7,526 bases of DNA from Chloroflexota bacterium. GTDB taxonomy: Bacteria > Chloroflexota > Dehalococcoidia > Lucifugimonadales > CATQGZ01. The stretch spans positions 1 to 7,526 of the forward strand of contig JAQBTI010000109.1 in NCBI GenBank assembly GCA_027624995.1, in the 5' to 3' direction. Below the pieces are notes generated by a model. That model had not been told where the DNA came from, did no database searches, and worked only from the letters and a program-made list of their open reading frames with translations. Each line of letters begins with the position of its first letter. Position 1 is the stretch's first letter. Shown piece after piece: positions 6,134 through 7,526 of this stretch. The translations under genes were made by a program, and so were the position numbers.

Positions 6134-6162
6134 CAATGTGGACCCAGAACTGAGGGGCTTTC

Positions 6163-6990
6163 TTGCAGGTCTCCCGAAATGTAGACAGGATCGCCATTGG
6201 CGACGAGGGCCCCATCGGCCCGCCGAACATCTACCTCGTAACCGGCAGCACCGGCGCAGCGTTCGTGGATACCGGCTACGGCAACGATGCCGAGGTAGAG
6301 GAGTGCCTGGCGCTTTGGGCCGACAAGGGCAGTCCTCCCGTCGCGGCGATCGTTCTTACGCACCGCCATCCGGACCACGTCGGCGGCGCTTCCCGGCTCA
6401 GGACCGCGACCGGGGGCCGAGTCTTGTGCACTGAGGTCGAGCGCGGTCCCGTGGAAGGTGAGAATGCCACCGTGGACGGCACGGTGGGCGACGGCGACAC
6501 TTTGGATCTCGGTGGCGTCACCCTTGAGTTCGTCGATACGCCGGGCCACACGATGGGCAGCCTCTGCGTCTTGCTGCGGGAGGATGGGGTGCTGTTTACC
6601 GGGGATACCGTCCTGGGAGGCGGCAGCGTGGCTATCAGTCCGGACCACGGCGACATCGGCCGCTACGTGGAGTCATTGGCAAAGCTCATCGAAATCGGTT
6701 CGCGGCTGATCGCTCCGGGACACGGCCCGGTGGTCGACAAACCGCAGACCAAACTGAAGTGGCTTATCGAACATCGCCGTAAGCGCGAAAAGCAGATCAT
6801 CGGGCTGCTCAGCAACGGCACAACGAGTATGGACGGCCTATTTAGCGCGATCTATCCTAGGCTGGAGACTGATCTTCACCGCACCGCTCGGGGCCAGATT
6901 AGAGCCCACCTGATGAAGCTGGAGCGCGACGGCAAGCTGGTCTCAGCAGAACCCTCAGATGGGCCCTACGTACTCGGGAGCAGCTCATGA
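6163..6990 (+). CDS. MBL-fold metallo-hydrolase, LACTB2-like with C-terminal winged helix
   Basis: A 275-residue metallo-beta-lactamase-fold hydrolase. The binuclear metal site is complete: THRHPDH with His67, His69, Asp71 and His72, then His129 in TPGHT, Asp148 in FTGDT and His187 in PGHGP. From about residue 200 the chain HRRKREKQIIGLL, followed by an Ala-Arg-rich helix and HLMKLERDGKLV, matches the small winged-helix domain of LACTB2-type proteins. Human LACTB2 is an endoribonuclease; most bacterial members are uncharacterised, so the substrate is open (thioester or RNA). The start is TTG at 6163: a TGA in frame at 6151-6153 rules out anything earlier, and GAGGGG (6152-6157) sits 5 nt upstream. 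The last codons overlap the lysA start by 4 nt (ATGA), so the two are translationally coupled. Confidence 0.93.
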   Translation: MQVSRNVDRIAIGDEGPIGPPNIYLVTGSTGAAFVDTGYGNDAEVEECLALWADKGSPPVAAIVLTHRHPDHVGGASRLRTATGGRVLCTEVERGPVEGENATVDGTVGDGDTLDLGGVTLEFVDTPGHTMGSLCVLLREDGVLFTGDTVLGGGSVAISPDHGDIGRYVESLAKLIEIGSRLIAPGHGPVVDKPQTKLKWLIEHRRKREKQIIGLLSNGTTSMDGLFSAIYPRLETDLHRTARGQIRAHLMKLERDGKLVSAEPSDGPYVLGSSS

Positions 6991-7526
6991 GCTTCGACAA
7001 CGCGAGCCTCTTTCCGGTGACGGCAGAGGTCAACTCCGATGGCCATCTGTCTTTGGGCGGCTGCGATGCGGTCGACCTGGTCGCCGAATACGGCACTCCT
7101 CTTTACCTGTACGATGAAAAAACGCTCAGGGGCATCTGCCGGGAGTTCGTGGGAGAGTTCACCGACCGATATCCGAACACGACTGTGGCGTATGCCTCCA
7201 AGGCGTTTATCAACCCGGCGATTGCCATGCTTGCCGCTGAAGAGGGCCTTGGGCTCGACGTGGTATCCGGCGGAGAGCTCGCGGTGGCACAGGCCGTAGA
7301 TTTCCCGCTCGATAGAGTGTACTTCCACGGCAACAACAAGACGCCCGCCGAGCTCTCGATGGCGCTGAACGCGGGAATCGGCCGAATCGTCGTCGACGGT
7401 CTCTACGAGTTGGGACTCCTTAACGAGCTCGCCGGTAGCCTTGGAGTGACTCAGGAGATACTGCTCCGCCTGTCGCCGGGCGTCGATCCCCATACACATG
7501 CGAAGACGACTACCGGCATTCTGGAC
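6987..7526 (+). CDS. lysA: Diaminopimelate decarboxylase (partial, runs off the window)
   Basis: Removes CO2 from meso-diaminopimelate to give L-lysine, the last step of lysine synthesis, as a PLP enzyme of fold type III. The first 180 residues are present and the frame is open to the last base. Visible landmarks are YGTPLYLYDE at 35-44, AYASKAF with the PLP-binding Lys72, GLDVVSGGEL at 89-98, FHGNNKT with His114, and RLSPGVDPHTHAKTTTG at 161-177. The last block is characteristic of LysA rather than of ornithine or arginine decarboxylases. The ATG at 6987 overlaps the MBL stop as ATGA, with GGGAGC (6977-6982) a few bases before it as a weak ribosome site. The other half, with the active-site Cys and dimer contacts, lies beyond the window. 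Confidence 0.95.
   Translation, partial: MSFDNASLFPVTAEVNSDGHLSLGGCDAVDLVAEYGTPLYLYDEKTLRGICREFVGEFTDRYPNTTVAYASKAFINPAIAMLAAEEGLGLDVVSGGELAVAQAVDFPLDRVYFHGNNKTPAELSMALNAGIGRIVVDGLYELGLLNELAGSLGVTQEILLRLSPGVDPHTHAKTTTGILD

Noticed and set aside
6109..6648. 179-residue minus-strand frame opposite the MBL gene
   Set aside because: Overlaps the complete HxHxDH metallo-hydrolase frame and shows no domain.
6966..7499. 177-residue minus-strand frame opposite lysA
   Set aside because: Antisense to the clear LysA reading frame, which has the PLP lysine and family blocks.

Overview
The window is GC-rich bacterial DNA, gene-dense and with short intergenic gaps. It carries eight genes plus the tail of a ninth, and it starts and ends inside genes. 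Several starts are TTG, and adjacent genes overlap by 4 nt (TTGA, ATGA). Nothing seen fixes the taxon. The mix of a eukaryote-type class I aldolase, class I FBPase, duplicated short-chain dehydrogenases (SDRs), LarE and a divergent M19 protein would suit a free-living, metabolically versatile lineage such as a Chloroflexota (SAR202/Dehalococcoidia-like) bacterium, but that is a low-confidence guess. No mobile element, CRISPR array, tRNA or rRNA was seen.

Left block, + strand (1-2223). The first 90 bases read as the last 29 codons of an acyl-AMP ligase-like protein. A perfect extended -10 promoter (TGTTATAAT) follows. It drives a compact two-gene unit: class I fructose-1,6-bisphosphatase (fbp) and class I fructose-bisphosphate aldolase. 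These catalyse consecutive steps between triose phosphates and fructose 6-phosphate, so the pair points to gluconeogenesis or sugar-phosphate cycling.

Middle block, - strand (2299-5962), transcribed right to left: larE, SDR-2, SDR-1, M19 dipeptidase-like protein. LarE and SDR-2 overlap by 4 nt. The two SDRs are tandem paralogues, about 76% identical by hand count, separated by 59 nt that contains a 12-codon mini-ORF ending in TGATG at the SDR-1 start. The M19 gene follows after 27 nt. LarE makes the sulfur-bearing part of the nickel-pincer nucleotide cofactor of lactate racemase-type enzymes. Its coupling to two probably NAD-dependent SDRs and an M19 homologue with altered metal ligands suggests a small 2-hydroxyacid or related catabolic module; the racemase itself (LarA) and LarB/LarC are not in the window.

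Right block, + strand (6163-7526, runs off the edge): an MBL-fold hydrolase of the LACTB2 type overlapped by 4 nt (ATGA) with lysA (diaminopimelate decarboxylase), which is cut by the window end. The 200-nt divergent region between larE and the MBL gene holds a perfect 11-bp inverted repeat, a TTGACA-N17-TACGCT promoter candidate for larE, and a second small dyad.
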